DNA of 64,000 nt, from positions 1-64,000 of the forward strand of contig JAPYMA010000384.1 of NCBI GenBank assembly GCA_035041965.1, in the 5' to 3' direction. The notes below the pieces were generated by a model. It saw nothing but the letters and a program-made list of their open reading frames with translations, did no database searches and had not been told where the DNA came from. Origin of the DNA: Anisakis pegreffii (taxonomy: Eukaryota; Nematoda; Chromadorea; Rhabditida; Anisakidae). The translations under genes were made by a program, and so were the position numbers. Every line of letters begins with the position of its first letter. The first letter of the stretch is position 1. Positions 22,606-34,860 of this stretch are shown one piece after another.

Positions 22606-25499
22606 ATGAATCAATTGGTTGCATACGAAAGTGATGACGAATCACCTGAGAGAAGGAGATCACGTGAGGAATTCGTAAGGGAAGCTGTTGATTTAGGTGA
22701 GTTTCCTGTGTGTTCATTTCAATGGAAGATTTTTGCTCAAAGTTTAATTCATTGCTCAACTTCCTTCCATTTGAAGTTTAGTCGTTCGATAAAACAACTG
22801 ATGCTTGAAAATCAATATTCGCATTGAAATAAATGTTAAGTCGCTATTCTCAGTGAGGTTGTTTCAATAGTGCATCTGCCACTTAATTAAGTTTGAAGGA
22901 TTTTTATCCTGTTGAAAGATTTTTATTTTCTCAATAATTATCACTCAGAATGCAGATAGTACTTGAATTTTTACAAATCTGCGAATTCTCCGTTGTTTGA
23001 ATTGCTGCTTATAGGTGGTGATGTATCAGCGGACACAAGGAAGAAACATTATTCGAACAAAGGCCGAAAGAATTCCGAGCGTTGGACAGGTGATTATTTA
23101 TTTCGGCCCAGCTTTTCCTTCTTATTGTTCATGCAGTCGCAAGAAAGAAGTTGCCATTTTGTATAAAATGGTTGCAAAATTGAAATCCAGCATCCTTGAT
23201 TTTCACATTTATTGATAACTTTCTGACGTAATCTGTTGCGTTATAGTAAAGTTTCAGAGCATCGCCACACACTCACACAATACGAAAATTTGAATTCTTT
23301 TCAAGTGAGATTATCCGTCGGTCACAGAAACACTCATTTTTCTTCACCGATTGCATAGGAACGTTTTTGAGAAGCTAGGATATAGAGCAGAGAAGACGTG
23401 CAAGCAGTTGAAAGAAACTAATTTTAGCATCCGACGACGAAGGGGATGCTCGTGAAGGATCTTCTCGTGAGACTTCTTCACACTCATCGGATTCATCAAG
23501 TGTTGGTGAGCAACCGCCTCCACCGAAACGCTTCAGCCCGTTTCCTTCGGAACGATCGGTTCAAAGCGATGGCGGTGCATTATCGCATTCGGCATCAGTC
23601 AAAAATGTTCGCGCGCTCAGTCGAATGCCAGTCACGCAAAGTCAGACGTCGTTGGTTTCATATGGTGGCGCAGGTGAAGAAGAAGATGCCGATGATCAGT
23701 TTGCTAAAGGTTGAGTATTTTTATTCTGTTCGCAAAATTTTGCAGACGATCACATGTTTTCACTGGTTAAAGTATTAGTAATTTTGTCATCATATTCACT
23801 ATTGAATTTGAAACAGAAACATGTTTCCGTAGGTTTGTGAATTGAGAAAAGTGGACATGAGCAGAGAGGATGACATTATTTATTCGATTGTTCCTGTGAG
23901 GATCAGATTCGGTTTCGATTGCTTTCAGTGTTGATGCGATAAGGTAAGGTGCGTTAGTAATGGATCTTCGTAACTTGTTACATTGGTGGTTTCAGCCGAC
24001 AAGAAAGCAGCAGCCGAATTCAAGTCACGCCTCATCTCACCACCACGAAGTCGATCAGTGACTGTTGAACCGAAGCCACCGCCCGGACATGACGGCCACG
24101 AGGATAGCAGATCACCGGACGAGATTGCAGTTGATAGTGCGCTAGAGGAAGGTTTGAGAGAGCTCCGAGAACATAACGTTGTAAGTTATCTGGCTCTAAA
24201 GTAATAATACTAATAACAAATTGATAGTTGATGGGTAGTAATAATGCAGTAAAATGTGTGCATAATTGCTGGTTGGTATTTGCAAAAAAACCGGAATTCG
24301 TCCAGGTGATGATGGTTGTCTTGTTGAAGTGAACGTAGTGATAATATTCCTGATAAAACAATAATGATGACAACACTCATGCAGTCTTGATAAACGTTTT
24401 CAGCGAGGTACTGACAGCACAGTTGGAAGTCCGAATCAAAGTTCCGTGGAAGGACACGAGAGCCCATCTGCGCAAGAATTGCTTGCCGAAGTAACGTTGC
24501 CCCCGTCACCGGTTGAGAAATGCTCTAGAGAACTTGAGGTTTTAGTTTTTGTATGAGCATCTTGAACCTATATCAGCCCGGATTGCTTTTATTCATAAAT
24601 AATGAAATATGATTAGGTTCATGTCACTTGTGATGCGAGAAACTACGAGCGATAGTAAAAACGTCGAAACTAATCCACATTCGCGTTAATGATATGATTT
24701 TGCTTTTTTTGTATATGTATTATAGTACGACCATGAACAATGTGTTCAAATCTGTAACACGGGTTAAATGTGGAGACTTGAGCAAGTTATCTGTGATGTC
24801 TATCAAATTCTATGACCAACTAAAAGACTATGCTGAGTTGACCACAAACAAATTATCGGAACTCATTCAAACGCTTACATAGGGTCATATTTCTGATCTC
24901 AATTGCTGGGTATTACCAACAGCTTACCATTTTAATGTCGTATCATTTAGAATTTTATCCCATTTTTGTTATTTTTTAGTTGCAATTCGAAAAATATTTT
25001 GCACGGAAGGCGAACGGTATGGATTTGAATTTATCGATCCAGTTGAGACAAGACTTCAAGAATCCATCAATTTATGAGCGATTAATTGAAGCCTTTGAAG
25101 TGGACGAATTAGGATCGAATTTTGATCCATCCGTGTTCAATCCGCATGGTTTCACCGAAGATTGTTTCTATGATAATATTTGTTAGTTTCAGTGAGATTT
25201 GTTTTATTGCGTATCGTATGAAGTTTTAATTGATCATGTAAGAATTCGTTATAAGTGATAACAAATTTTTTTGGTAAGAAATATGTGGTGGTATGTAAGA
25301 AGATTTATTTGATAATTGTATTAAAATGGTAACTTCTGTTCATTTTACAGCCGTAATGCAAAAAGAAGTAATGGAAAAGTATATGGCAAATGCAGAAAAG
25401 AAATCAGCGGTGAGTGGTGGTGCGAACGCTGCAGTGGATTCATCAAAGGGTTCGGATGTGAAAAGGAAATCCAGATTTGAGGGGAACAAGAAACATTGA
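22606..25499 (+). CDS. SAP30-binding protein / HCNGP family, splicing factor
   Basis: Seven exons (22606-22696, 23015-23089, 23428-23709, 23996-24180, 24404-24538, 24980-25181, 25351-25499) close exactly to 372 residues. The HCNGP core spans about 245-325: LPPSP, then the conserved run NPSIYERLIEAFEVDELGSN and FNPHGFTEDCFYDN, which matches the vertebrate SAP30BP block NPSIYEKLI...IDELGTN...FDPHGWSEDSYY. The N-terminal half is acidic, Ser-rich and disordered, with PPPPKRF and a second SLVSYGG motif. The C-terminus is KRKSRFEGNKKH. In vertebrates SAP30BP works with RBM17/SPF45 in splicing of short introns and was first described through the SAP30 corepressor. The human ULM Trp (KRKSKWD) is Phe here. 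Start is the first ATG in frame, in an MNQLVAYESDDE context typical of the family. Confidence 0.92.
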
Positions 25500-26835
25500 T
25501 CTCGTTTAGTTAACACTGTTCATCAGTTTTCTTGAAACCTATTCATGATTTCATTGTGTCAATTGATTTTATCTCATGATCGTATTTGAATTTCAATAAT
25601 CTATTTCGTCTTTTGATGAATTAATATATTTGAAATTATTTAACGTATTTTATTTGATTCATCTACTTCGTTGATTTTTTATATCTCTCACCAGTGAATT
25701 GTTCATTTTCTTAAATTGCTGTTGTCGTTGTTGTTGTTGTTGGTGTTAACCGTTTGATTTTGTTCCTTGACTAGATCCTGTTCATTTAAGTTGTTGTATT
25801 GATTACATTGTTTGCATACATTCGCAATAGGATATTCATCGATTTTAAGTCTCATCGTGAGTATTCATATTCCTCAAATGTTTACATATAATGAATTGTT
25901 TAATGTTTCCATTTTCTGAATCGAGCGTTTGTTATGTTAATTTGGCAACAGTTCTTGTGTTTTTTTTTTTTTTGGAAATATGAACTGAAATTGGAGAAGA
26001 TGAGAAAATGTTTCATAAACGAGTAAATAATAAATTCATTCATCTGTATTCAAACATTGTTCTTGCACATTTTCCCTATTTTATCATTCATTTGATCAGT
26101 GAGTTGGCTCAGCATCCGCTTCGAGTCACTTCGAGTTTCCTTTTTCATATTGTCATCGTTCGAGTATCGCAAGTTTTTGCGTTGTAGAATATGAGAAGCC
26201 ATTGTAGAATCAAGGAATTTCACTGAAATTTATGAAAATCAAATGGAGCTAATGGAAATCAGCTGCTGCATGTTACAATAAATTTCTCTTCACCATTCTA
26301 ATGAACAAAAATCGCGGACGTTCGCTACTAATTCACAAGAATTTGTAGACAACTTTTGAATTATTTTTCACTGATAGTGTTGCGATGTTACTTTAGGATT
26401 CGCTCACTGTGTGCACATAGCTTTCGGAGTGATTTTGTCGGAGTTGAATTCAAGTTTCTTCGTGTTTTCAATTCGACTGGTTCATTTCAATCGCAGCATT
26501 TTAGTGGGTCTGGATGTGCAGTCAGCATCCGTGCATCGTAAGGCAAGGAAGGACACTTTTGTGAGAAACTGTGATGAATTGTTTCGGTAGAAGTGTCTTG
26601 TGCATTCCGCTTGCACGAAGCGGAATACCGTGCATTCGTTGTGCTCACTGGCGATCACCGCAACTATCGTCTGCAAGGCATCATTCACATTCAGCCGACC
26701 AAAGGTAGGATCTGCTGAGGAGTGCTCGCAAAATTTCGCATCCGTTTCAGATTTTTCGAACGATGTTGGAGTAATTTTCGAGAATTCAGTCTGGAATTCA
26801 GAGTGAATTTATCAAAAGTATTGATAAACGCGAAA
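25500..26835. other. intergenic, possible decayed coding stretch
   Basis: Contains a GTT trinucleotide run near 25725 and a T13 run near 25960. Between 26.36 and 26.81 kb both strands have open frames of 60-70 codons. The minus-strand reading near 26600-26690 has ordinary protein composition, but it lacks a domain and a clear exon framework. I do not call a gene. Confidence 0.45.
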
Positions 26836-27190
26836 GAAAAGTGGCAGATCTATAGATCACTATAGATCAATTGTAAACATTAATATAGCACTATAGGCGT
26901 TACGATCTTCAAGGTACCGGTACCCTCAATTTTTGCCGGTAACATATGAATTTCATTGCAGCATTCGATTGCTCAGAATCTCTACTTTCAGAAAAACATA
27001 TAGTTTGCCGAGCGATTTTGCTTTCTTGAGGAGATATAGTTATTTTCTCAATGATATACGGTTTGCCATCTTCGAGCATACGGTATCCTCAAGTTTGCAC
27101 AGTAACATATGTATATTTGTACACCAAGCGATCTAGCGGAATCTCTTGATTCGGAAGAACATTTTGCCGAGCGATTGTTGGCTGTCTCAT
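26836..27190 (+). repeat. dispersed repeat R1, fuller copy
   Basis: It begins with the ATCACTATAGATCAATTG block and continues through GGTACCGGTACCCTCA, AACATATGAATTTC, GAGGAGATATAG, ATACGGTTTGCCATC and AGCGGAATCTCT. The reverse complement of most of this segment appears at 46190-46530, in the same order, so the two are copies of one element in opposite orientation. An internal near-duplication (two TAACATATG and two CCGAGCGATT blocks) suggests the element itself is built from two related modules. Confidence 0.85.
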
Positions 27191-27810
27191 AATGACTACT
27201 TGCTTTAACAAGTATTCGAAAGTAGATTCAATAGAACCGTCTTGAAAAGCATTCGAGACTCGAGATTACTTGATCAAGCGCACGTTGCAGTGTGTAGCTC
27301 TTACCGATCACAAATCTTGAATGTTTGGTTAATGTTGCGGTTGCTAGCTGCAAATCAGTTGCAAACTTCGATTTTAGTACATCAACGGCCGATGAGTATT
27401 TGGTTCGTGCTGCGACAACACCGCAAATACCCTCCACTCTCAAACAACTGGTATCAGTTCTTATCGATGGTACCATTCTGCATGAACCGGGTCAGCACCA
27501 CTCGCATTTTCACACCGTTTCATCGCTTTAATCATTCGTTTATTTACTCATATTCATATGATTTTCATATTCATGCACACATTAATACTCATATTCTTCA
27601 TGCACATATATCAGTACTCAAATTCATCTATAGATCACTAGAGATCAATTGTGATTTGTTAATTGAAGTGATCTATATTCATATTCATGCGCGCTTATCA
27701 AATCGCAATGGCGTTTAAACGTAACTGGACGACTCATAATTTAATCATAACGATAAGAAAAGAGTACATTATGCATTGGAGGAGTGTTGGTGCACGTACG
27801 ATATTGACGA

Positions 27811-30800
27811 ATGCGAAATATTTTTGTTCGACCACAAAGAGAGGTCAAATTGAATTTAGGACGATTCGTCATATTGAACAAACCGTTTGGCGTTTCTTGT
27901 GTTGGTTATAAGCAGAAGAATGGAGGTGTGTTCGGCGAATCACGTTTCGATCTAAGGCATCCGAAAGACGATGAAGAGAATGACGACGAGAGTGTCAATG
28001 AGGTACACCTGAAAAAGAAACTCTGCAATGAATATTTTGTTTGCAATCATACATATACACATAATTAGATGCGAGCCAGTTGAACATCTCATTGTCAGAA
28101 TGATGCTCCATAGCATTATTGTAGCGATTCACAAAAATTTTACAAAAATTTCACGTTTCACAAAAAATTTCACGGGAGCAAGAATTTTTTGGGATTTTTG
28201 CTCCCGTGAAATTAAATTAAATTGATAAGTTTTCGATGCATCACAGTAGAACACAATTTTCGGTTCATTCTCCAGCATAACTGGGCAAGAGGGGTGGTGA
28301 TCGTCAAGTGAATATGTTTTCATTATCTAGTCTCACATAAGAAAACGAACACGATAATTTAGGATGCGCCTTCGTTCCCAACCATTGAGATGGCTTTACC
28401 GTTTTTGGCCGAACGATTCGGTGAACCGAATCTATCGTTTTGCACTGGATTGAAGAGGTTTTCGCCATCAATTTTGATTCTTTTCTTACGAATTTGATCG
28501 CTTGATTTCAACAATTCAGAGATTATTATTCACCACATGCGTATATCGCATATGATTTTAAAAAGGAAAACATGAAACCAGGCGTTTGCCTAAAACGTGT
28601 TCAGTTATACTCGTAGCTTTCCGCTTGCCTTCGAGTGGAATTCATAAGAAATCTTCGCCCAGATCACATTTGTAGAATATAGCTTCAAGCTGAAACACCT
28701 AACAGTGGTATTGTCGCTTTGTTGAAGAGCTGAAAGTTTTCATGTTTCATATCATTAAATTTTCTGGTTGTCGGCTTGTAATGCTTTCGAAGGGTGGATG
28801 ATTTGCTCATGAAAAATCGCCAGAATTCCGTCCTGAAAGTGAAATTTCGTTATTCATCTAAAGAAAAGAAAAAAGTGGTAACTGTTCATTGAGAACTCAT
28901 CATAATCGGTTTTAATTCAGATATGTATCTGGTGCCATTGTGCTACCGGCCAATAAAGACGATTTTAAGAATATCATAAAAAGTATTCGGACGATTGCAA
29001 CGGCACAATATGGTTACTCGCATAGAGCTTTGTGAGTTGACTTGAAAGCTGTGTTTTTGTTTCGTAGTGATTTGCTGATAATTCTCTGAGTTGCTTGAGT
29101 GACACTCAAATTAAGCTAACTATTTCTGGAATTATACAAGCATGGTGGATTTGTTATGGTTGCATGGATGAAATTTGCTTCTTACGATTGTGCATGTTTC
29201 AGAGCGATTTGTTTGGGTAAACCACGTGAGCAATCAGGTGAAGTGAGCGGCTATGCGACATTCGAAAGAGTTCGAAATCATTCAGAGGTGTGCAATAGTG
29301 ATACCTACAATAAAAATTCTCCGCAGTTGTAATCGATTTGGGTTCGAGATCAATCGTTTCAAAGATCTGACCGGTTGAATGGCAGAGTTTTGAACTGTGA
29401 CGCGAATTTCGGGAATATAATGAAGATTACGAAAAACAATCGTGCTTTAGCCAAACGAATGAAAAATTGAATAGGTCATCAAAAGAATGAGTTGATTCGT
29501 CACCTGAAAAGTTTTATTTCAAGTACATATTCGTGGCGGGTGGCAAGGCGAAACGTCGAGCTCGTAGTGGCAAGTTTGCAGTTTCTGGAAGTATGACGTA
29601 TCGAGTGCTCGCCACCAAATATGGATGTTCCCTTGTGGATATTTCTTTTTCCAAATGTATATTCATTGAGCAATTCGATCGTTTTTGCGGCAATCTTAAG
29701 CAATAAAATTCACTTTAGAAAGTAACAATTCATGTGATAATATTTCAGTCAGTCGTCATTTACCCCGTTTAATGCTTACCGAGTTGCTTTGTCCAATTTT
29801 GGGTGATGCTTTATATATGCAACGAATTGTGGACATCAGCGGCGTGCCGAATTTGATTCAACCGAGTCAATTGTATCGTGCTAAAAAGCATCCAGTTCGT
29901 TTTTTTTGAGTTAACATATTTGTTTATTTGATCATTTGAAACGCTTTGATTAACGTTCAAAGACACTTGAAAGCAAGTAGTACAGAAAGTTGCTCAGATT
30001 GAACATCGGAACGTATTTCTTGAAAAAAAATATGAAGATGATTGGCGGAAAATTCATTTCAGTTAATCATAGCTGTTCTTTTTTGCATACAATTCGCTGA
30101 ATTTGATCGCCTCACATTATATGAGCGAACAAGTCAAGAAAATCTCATCTGAATTCGTTTCGATTTCATGCGAACATATCATCACTTCTACAACGATTGA
30201 ATATCAGCCAAGCGGATGCTTACTCTAAACTGCCATTGTTTTGGCATGTATGTCGAAGTACCTTTCCGCGATATGAGTACTCACAAGCGAACAACGATCG
30301 TGTTGATTTGGTGGCTAACGCACCACTTCCATGTAAGTTTTCAGAAGAAGTAGAAAGACATTCTGTAGCAATCTGTTGAGATGAATTCATCTCTGATCAA
30401 TGACGCATCGATCTTGACCGCAATTAGATCATAATCATCATATTTCATTATGTGGAAAAGAACTTCACCATAGAATAATGCGTATAAAAGCATCCGAAGA
30501 ACTTGCGAAAATCGCACATTCACGTTCTTTAGTATGAAGTGGTTTCGTTTTGTACTGTCCACGCGAAAAATCTTCATATTGGGCGATTGGGCGATTGGGC
30601 GACTTGAATGGATAGATATCTTATTGATGTAGACGTTATTGCTCTCTTGAGACTGAGAGTTATCATTTATTATCAGTTTGTAATATCTCATTGATGCATC
30701 GCACTCGTTATCAGTATCGCCTGATAATGGCAAGTACCTAATCATTTTAATCGGTTTCAGCTCATATGCTAGCAATGCTGGAATGTTTGGGTATGTCCGA

Positions 30801-30879
30801 TGCGGCAGTGAAATATTTGAACGCTATCGCAGAGGAGGATGATTCGGAGAGGCGATTTTCGGGCGAGCAAAAGTTCTGA
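27811..30879 (+). CDS. RPUSD3-type mitochondrial pseudouridine synthase-like protein
   Basis: Exons at 27811-28002, 28363-28457, 28921-29031, 29203-29287, 29524-29656, 29749-29898, 30213-30332 and 30761-30879 close to about 334 residues (human RPUSD3 is about 350). The RluA fold shows as VILNKPFG (20-27), [17 protein letters not shown] and [18 protein letters not shown]3-like traits are the CPILGD block, an [17 protein letters not shown] stretch and the ending [17 protein letters not shown], close to human APLPPYFSRTLQCLGL. The family acts on mitochondrial 16S rRNA and mRNA. The position of the catalytic Asp (HRLDxxTxG) reads TGLKRYVSG, so Lys95 replaces Asp. The junction 29898/30213 uses weak splice sites and may be wrong. 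The start is the first in-frame ATG; a mitochondrial presequence is not obvious. Confidence 0.8.
28166..28213. repeat. 16-bp perfect inverted repeat in RPUSD3 intron 1
   Basis: AATTTCACGGGAGCAA at 28166-28181 pairs without mismatch with TTGCTCCCGTGAAATT at 28198-28213 across a 16-base loop. Just upstream there are two further AATTTCAC-like repeats. This is the strongest simple hairpin in the window. Its 5' and 3' flanks resemble one another, as expected for a small foldback element. Confidence 0.9.
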
Positions 30880-33255
30880 TTCTGTGAACGTTCCGGACAA
30901 TTACATCAGTCGTTGTGGCGATGCGTTTTCGGGAATGGTGTAATATTGAAATGGGATTGATCACTTATGATATAGTATGTGAGGTTAATGTGCAAGAGTA
31001 TTACTAATGAGAGTAATAAAATTACTGCAATGATCAACCCTGATGAGCAATAGTAATGAAGTCAAAATGAGATTTAGTTGCTTCCTTATGCGTTCGTTCA
31101 ATTGAACTAAAGGTGTAAAATGCAATTTAGTGTTCATTTGAAGATGGCGAATGGGTCATTTCAATCAGTCAATCAATCATTGTGATGAATCAACGGAATT
31201 GTTGGAATGGATGTTCCTTGTTCATATACGTAGTAAAAGGGATGATAGTTGTGGTAAGCATTAGGTGATAGGCAAGGGAAGACGTTGTATGTATGGATGG
31301 ATGAGGAGTATATATCACGAATAGGAGGGAGGCTTTGGATGGATGGATATGTGGGGCTCTATCACTACCATGATCAAGCCGATCAAAATCGATATGAAAC
31401 CGATCAGCTTCGTGGGTGGCAAATCCCGCCCACTAACAACAACAAATCAGCTTCAAAACATAAAACTTGAATCTCTTGTGCTTTTCATCGCACTCCTGGT
31501 TACCAGTTCTTAGCTCGATTTTTTTCCTACGCTATCAACTTTTCTCTAAAGAGACTTTATTGGCCCTAAAAAAGACTTGATTTCTCGTTGCAATTGATTC
31601 ATGAGTATAGGTGATCGATGCTTGAGTAATTTGATCATTTGAGTGATTGAAAGCTTTCCATGAACCCTCCATATCCTCCTAGTTTAGGTACGTTTCTGAC
31701 TGTATGTTTAAGCATGCATCTCGTGAGACTGTATTATTAGCCAAGCACGAAACCAGTTCAAGTGATCTAAACTACCTTCATAGATCATCAAACCAGCCCG
31801 TATCAAGCGTCAAAAGTATGATATTTCTCAGAACCAGTCGAAAAATAACTCTGATCCGTCCGTGATTGTTATTGGTAGATGTCATAGGATGAAGCATACG
31901 ATATGATTGATAATTCCGGATATGTTTCAATGATTCGCTTGCAAATGCATCTTGATTATGCCTTGTTCACGAATCGAATTGCGTATCCATATAAAAGAAT
32001 GAAGCATGCTGTATGTTTGTTAAGCTGATTTTTGTTCAGAATTGATTTGTCGTTATAATGGGTAATAAACATGTTATTGCTAGTTTCATCGTCACTTTCT
32101 AAACACTGTGCTGAATCGATAGGATGAGTTTTCGATTAGGTGATCATTGAAGCGAAGTGCATGAATATGCAATCAAAAGAAGCAAATTTCCGCGGGCTAA
32201 ATGCGCGATATGAGCGTCATTGGAGATTGATTGACATAATCATGTTCATAATGTGAGTGATGAACGATTTGCAATGATGAACGATTTGTAAATTAATTCT
32301 AGTTGAATCCGACATAAAAAGTGCCGAAATTAGCTTGAAATCACTTTTACAGTGCCTTGAGGTATACATGCCAAGCATCACTGGTATTAGCTGCGTGGGT
32401 TTTTTTTTCATTAACTGCCCACTCTTACTGCGTATCGCTAGTGCTTTTGGATGCTTCCCGAATGATCAACCAGGCACTATTACATTGATCGACAAATGCC
32501 TGCATATATATGAGTATCTATGCGGGATAAATATGAACATGGAAATGCATTCGAAAGCTCAATGAATCTGCAAAGAAAAAGAATTTTTGGTTGATGAACT
32601 GTTTGCATTACTGAATAAGGAAGTGAGACTGAGAATTTTGATAGACCAATATGGAAAATAGGCACTCATTTAGCAAAGTTCTAACGATAGATAGCAGTAT
32701 AATTCAATTGAAAAACTGAGGATGCATCAAATATTGCGTGAATTTTCCGTAGTTTTGATGTTCTTATCGAGTTAACTGATTCAGCGAACAACTTCATAAG
32801 GATCATCTCGATTGTGGATCAGATAATCACGATCATTGATTGCTGCTTTCGAATGTTTCCCTATAAAACGCTGATGTTCATTCAAGTAACCCAAATCGCT
32901 CAAGATTCGCAAATAAACAAATGAACAAGAAAAGATGCTTATTCCATGAGGAAATCTGAAAAATATTTGCAAAAATAAATATTTCGCATGTGTTAGTACA
33001 AACTGAATTTGGCTATCAACCAGTGTTTATGTGCTTGATGAGCTAAGGAAGAGATGTGATATATTGTAGTGATAAATGAAAGTGAAGATAATTAGCCGAT
33101 GTGCGGTAACCTCAGAGATTAATTGAACGCAAAGATCAAACGCGAAGAGTAACGCCCATTTCGTGATTAGATTTCATATATAAGGAGACGTATCATTCTC
33201 ATTTAATTGCTCAATCTTTTTTAGCAAAACTGTCGAAAAATGACTCGTCTATTTG
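30880..33255. other. intergenic, no supported gene
   Basis: AT-rich sequence with GGATGGATGG-type short repeats near 31295-31345. The open frames at 31285-31470 and 32217-32665 have no domain and overlap on opposite strands. A likely promoter for the signal-peptide exon at 33256 should lie at the right end. Confidence 0.5.
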
Positions 33256-33325
33256 ATGGCGGTTGTTTTGGCCTTATCATTCACTTCAACGTTGCCATCG
33301 GCATTGGCTAAAACACCAGAGTATG
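33256..33325 (+). CDS. first exon of a secreted protein (signal peptide)
   Basis: The ATG at 33256 opens MAVVLALSFTSTLPSALAKT, a hydrophobic stretch ending in ALA, an ideal signal peptidase site. It is followed by PEY and a G/GTTAGT donor in phase 1. Nothing longer is open from this ATG, which fits a first exon. I could not identify the mature protein. A plus-strand stretch at about 35023-35170 that encodes a Cys-containing segment (CENVCVSVMQ, then KMCLRRN) could be a later exon, but its phase does not match directly. Expected location: secretory pathway or outside the cell. Confidence 0.5.
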
Positions 33326-33909
33326 GTTAGTTTCTGGACCTTGTTCAGTTGCAATTTTACTTCATCTTTGACGATAGCTCATGTTCAATGTGATAGTGAT
33401 CATGGCAGTAGGGAAAAAGATATCAGTAACAATGCTAAACGAACGGGTTGCATTGTGTGCTAAGTGATTCATCCCAATGAACATACTCAGTTAACGAATA
33501 ACAGATTCAAATTATCAGTGACTTGGTAAGATATATAATATGAGAAGATTGATAAAACTGATTGATAAAGTATAGCTTAAGTTTAGCAATGGAACCACTT
33601 GTTTCATTTTTAAGTGAAATTTCATTAAATTAAAGACTACAATTCTTTTCGCAAATTCATCTAGTTTATCTTTACTTCAAACGATCAGTTTGCCTTAGGC
33701 CAACAATAGAAGGATTTGAATGATCACTTTCAATCACTCCTCATTTCTTCAACTGCTTTCCTTTCTGTACCAACAATGAATGGCTCACTGATATACGATT
33801 GTCGGAATTCGAATGATCTTCGAGTTCAGTTTACTTTATTGAATTCTGACCTGAGATAGCGTGGAATGGATCGTAGCCGTTTCAGTTAGGGATGACAGCA
33901 GCAATTTCT

Positions 33910-34498
33910 TCAAGCAGTGATATTAGGCATTTCCGATAAATCATAATCTTTGTAGTCTTGATCTACGATAGGAAATTCTAGCCATGATGATCTATTGAGT
34001 TCTAATGATTTTGAAACGATCAACTGAAATTGTTGGAATAAAAAGCTTATATCGTTATCGTTATCACTGTAATTATTGTTATTATTTGAATAATTCTTGG
34101 AATTTCGTTCACTTTGTATATTTTTCATTATGAGCTTGTATTGATGTACTTCAGCGATTGAGAAATGCTGTGGTGTTAAATACACGGAATGCTGCATGGA
34201 TTCGTTGCGTTTCACTCGACCGTTGCACTGTGATGGTATGACGTTGAGGGCAAAAATCGACGTTATCGACTGCATTCAGAGTGAACTGCATGGCGCATCT
34301 CAACTCAGTGTTCTGAACTTCACCGGTAATATAATATGAATATTGCTCTGATTCATTGAATAGCAAACAAACATCTGAAGCGTTCTTAAGCAATCGTTTG
34401 TTCCAACTGAGCTTGAACAGATGCATGAACGTTTTGAAACTACCGAATTTTGAAGCGAAACAGGACTTTTGAGAGATTCTTGAGTGAGATTCTTCCAC
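33910..34498 (-). pseudogene. two overlapping coding-like frames, possible frameshifted gene
   Basis: On the minus strand one frame is open from 34498 to 34151 and a second from 34275 to 33910. Both have normal protein composition (for example LFKLSWNKRLLKNASDVCLL in the first and an Asn/Asp-rich run near 34050 in the second). The switch between them near 34.2 kb would need a 15-base intron, which is too short, so a frameshift or assembly indel is more likely. I do not recognise a domain. Minus-strand open stretches at 34624-34860 and 35403-35700 might be upstream exons of the same locus. Confidence 0.35.
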
Positions 34499-34623
34499 TT
34501 TCAGTAGAGCTTAGGCTAACAGTTCCCAGTTTTAATCCAGTCAGCAGTGGGTATACATTGTATGTATTCTCATGTCAATGATGGTTGTCATCAAGATGGT
34601 GTGAATCGGCTAAATATCACTGT

Positions 34624-34860
34624 TTAAGTTGAACGTTTCACATCTTTGATCTGACCGTCCGTAAATCTCGCATAGTGTTCAGCAATGAAATCAATATTCA
34701 GTCTTTCGCAGGTGTTCGGTTGCTGCATGCAATCAAATATAATTACTAGAACTAGTATTGGCCTCGTACTGATTAATGATGGTACCGAACGAAATTTTAT
34801 GTCGGTCGCAATTCGACCGATTTCATCTTTTGAATTTCCGACAGCTGGAATACCAACCAA
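34624..34860 (-). CDS. possible exon of an unrecognised minus-strand gene
   Basis: A minus-strand stretch reading LVGIPAVGNSKDEIGRIATD and later FDCMQQPNTCERLNIDF, followed by a charged end and a stop. The composition is that of a real protein and the two Cys residues are spaced as in an extracellular domain. The opposite strand is also open here (34685-34954), so strand assignment is uncertain. No family recognised. Confidence 0.3.
   Translation of the reverse strand: MVGIPAVGNSKDEIGRIATDIKFRSVPSLISTRPILVLVIIFDCMQQPNTCERLNIDFIAEHYARFTDGQIKDVKRST

Noticed and set aside
27242..27718. 158-codon plus-strand frame upstream of the RPUSD3-like gene
   Set aside because: Its second half is low-complexity CATATTCATGCACA repeat and it overlaps equally open frames on both strands; no splice framework or domain.
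30560..30605. GGGCGATT short tandem repeat as a regulatory array
   Set aside because: Only three units of eight bases inside an RPUSD3 intron; ordinary slippage is enough to explain it.
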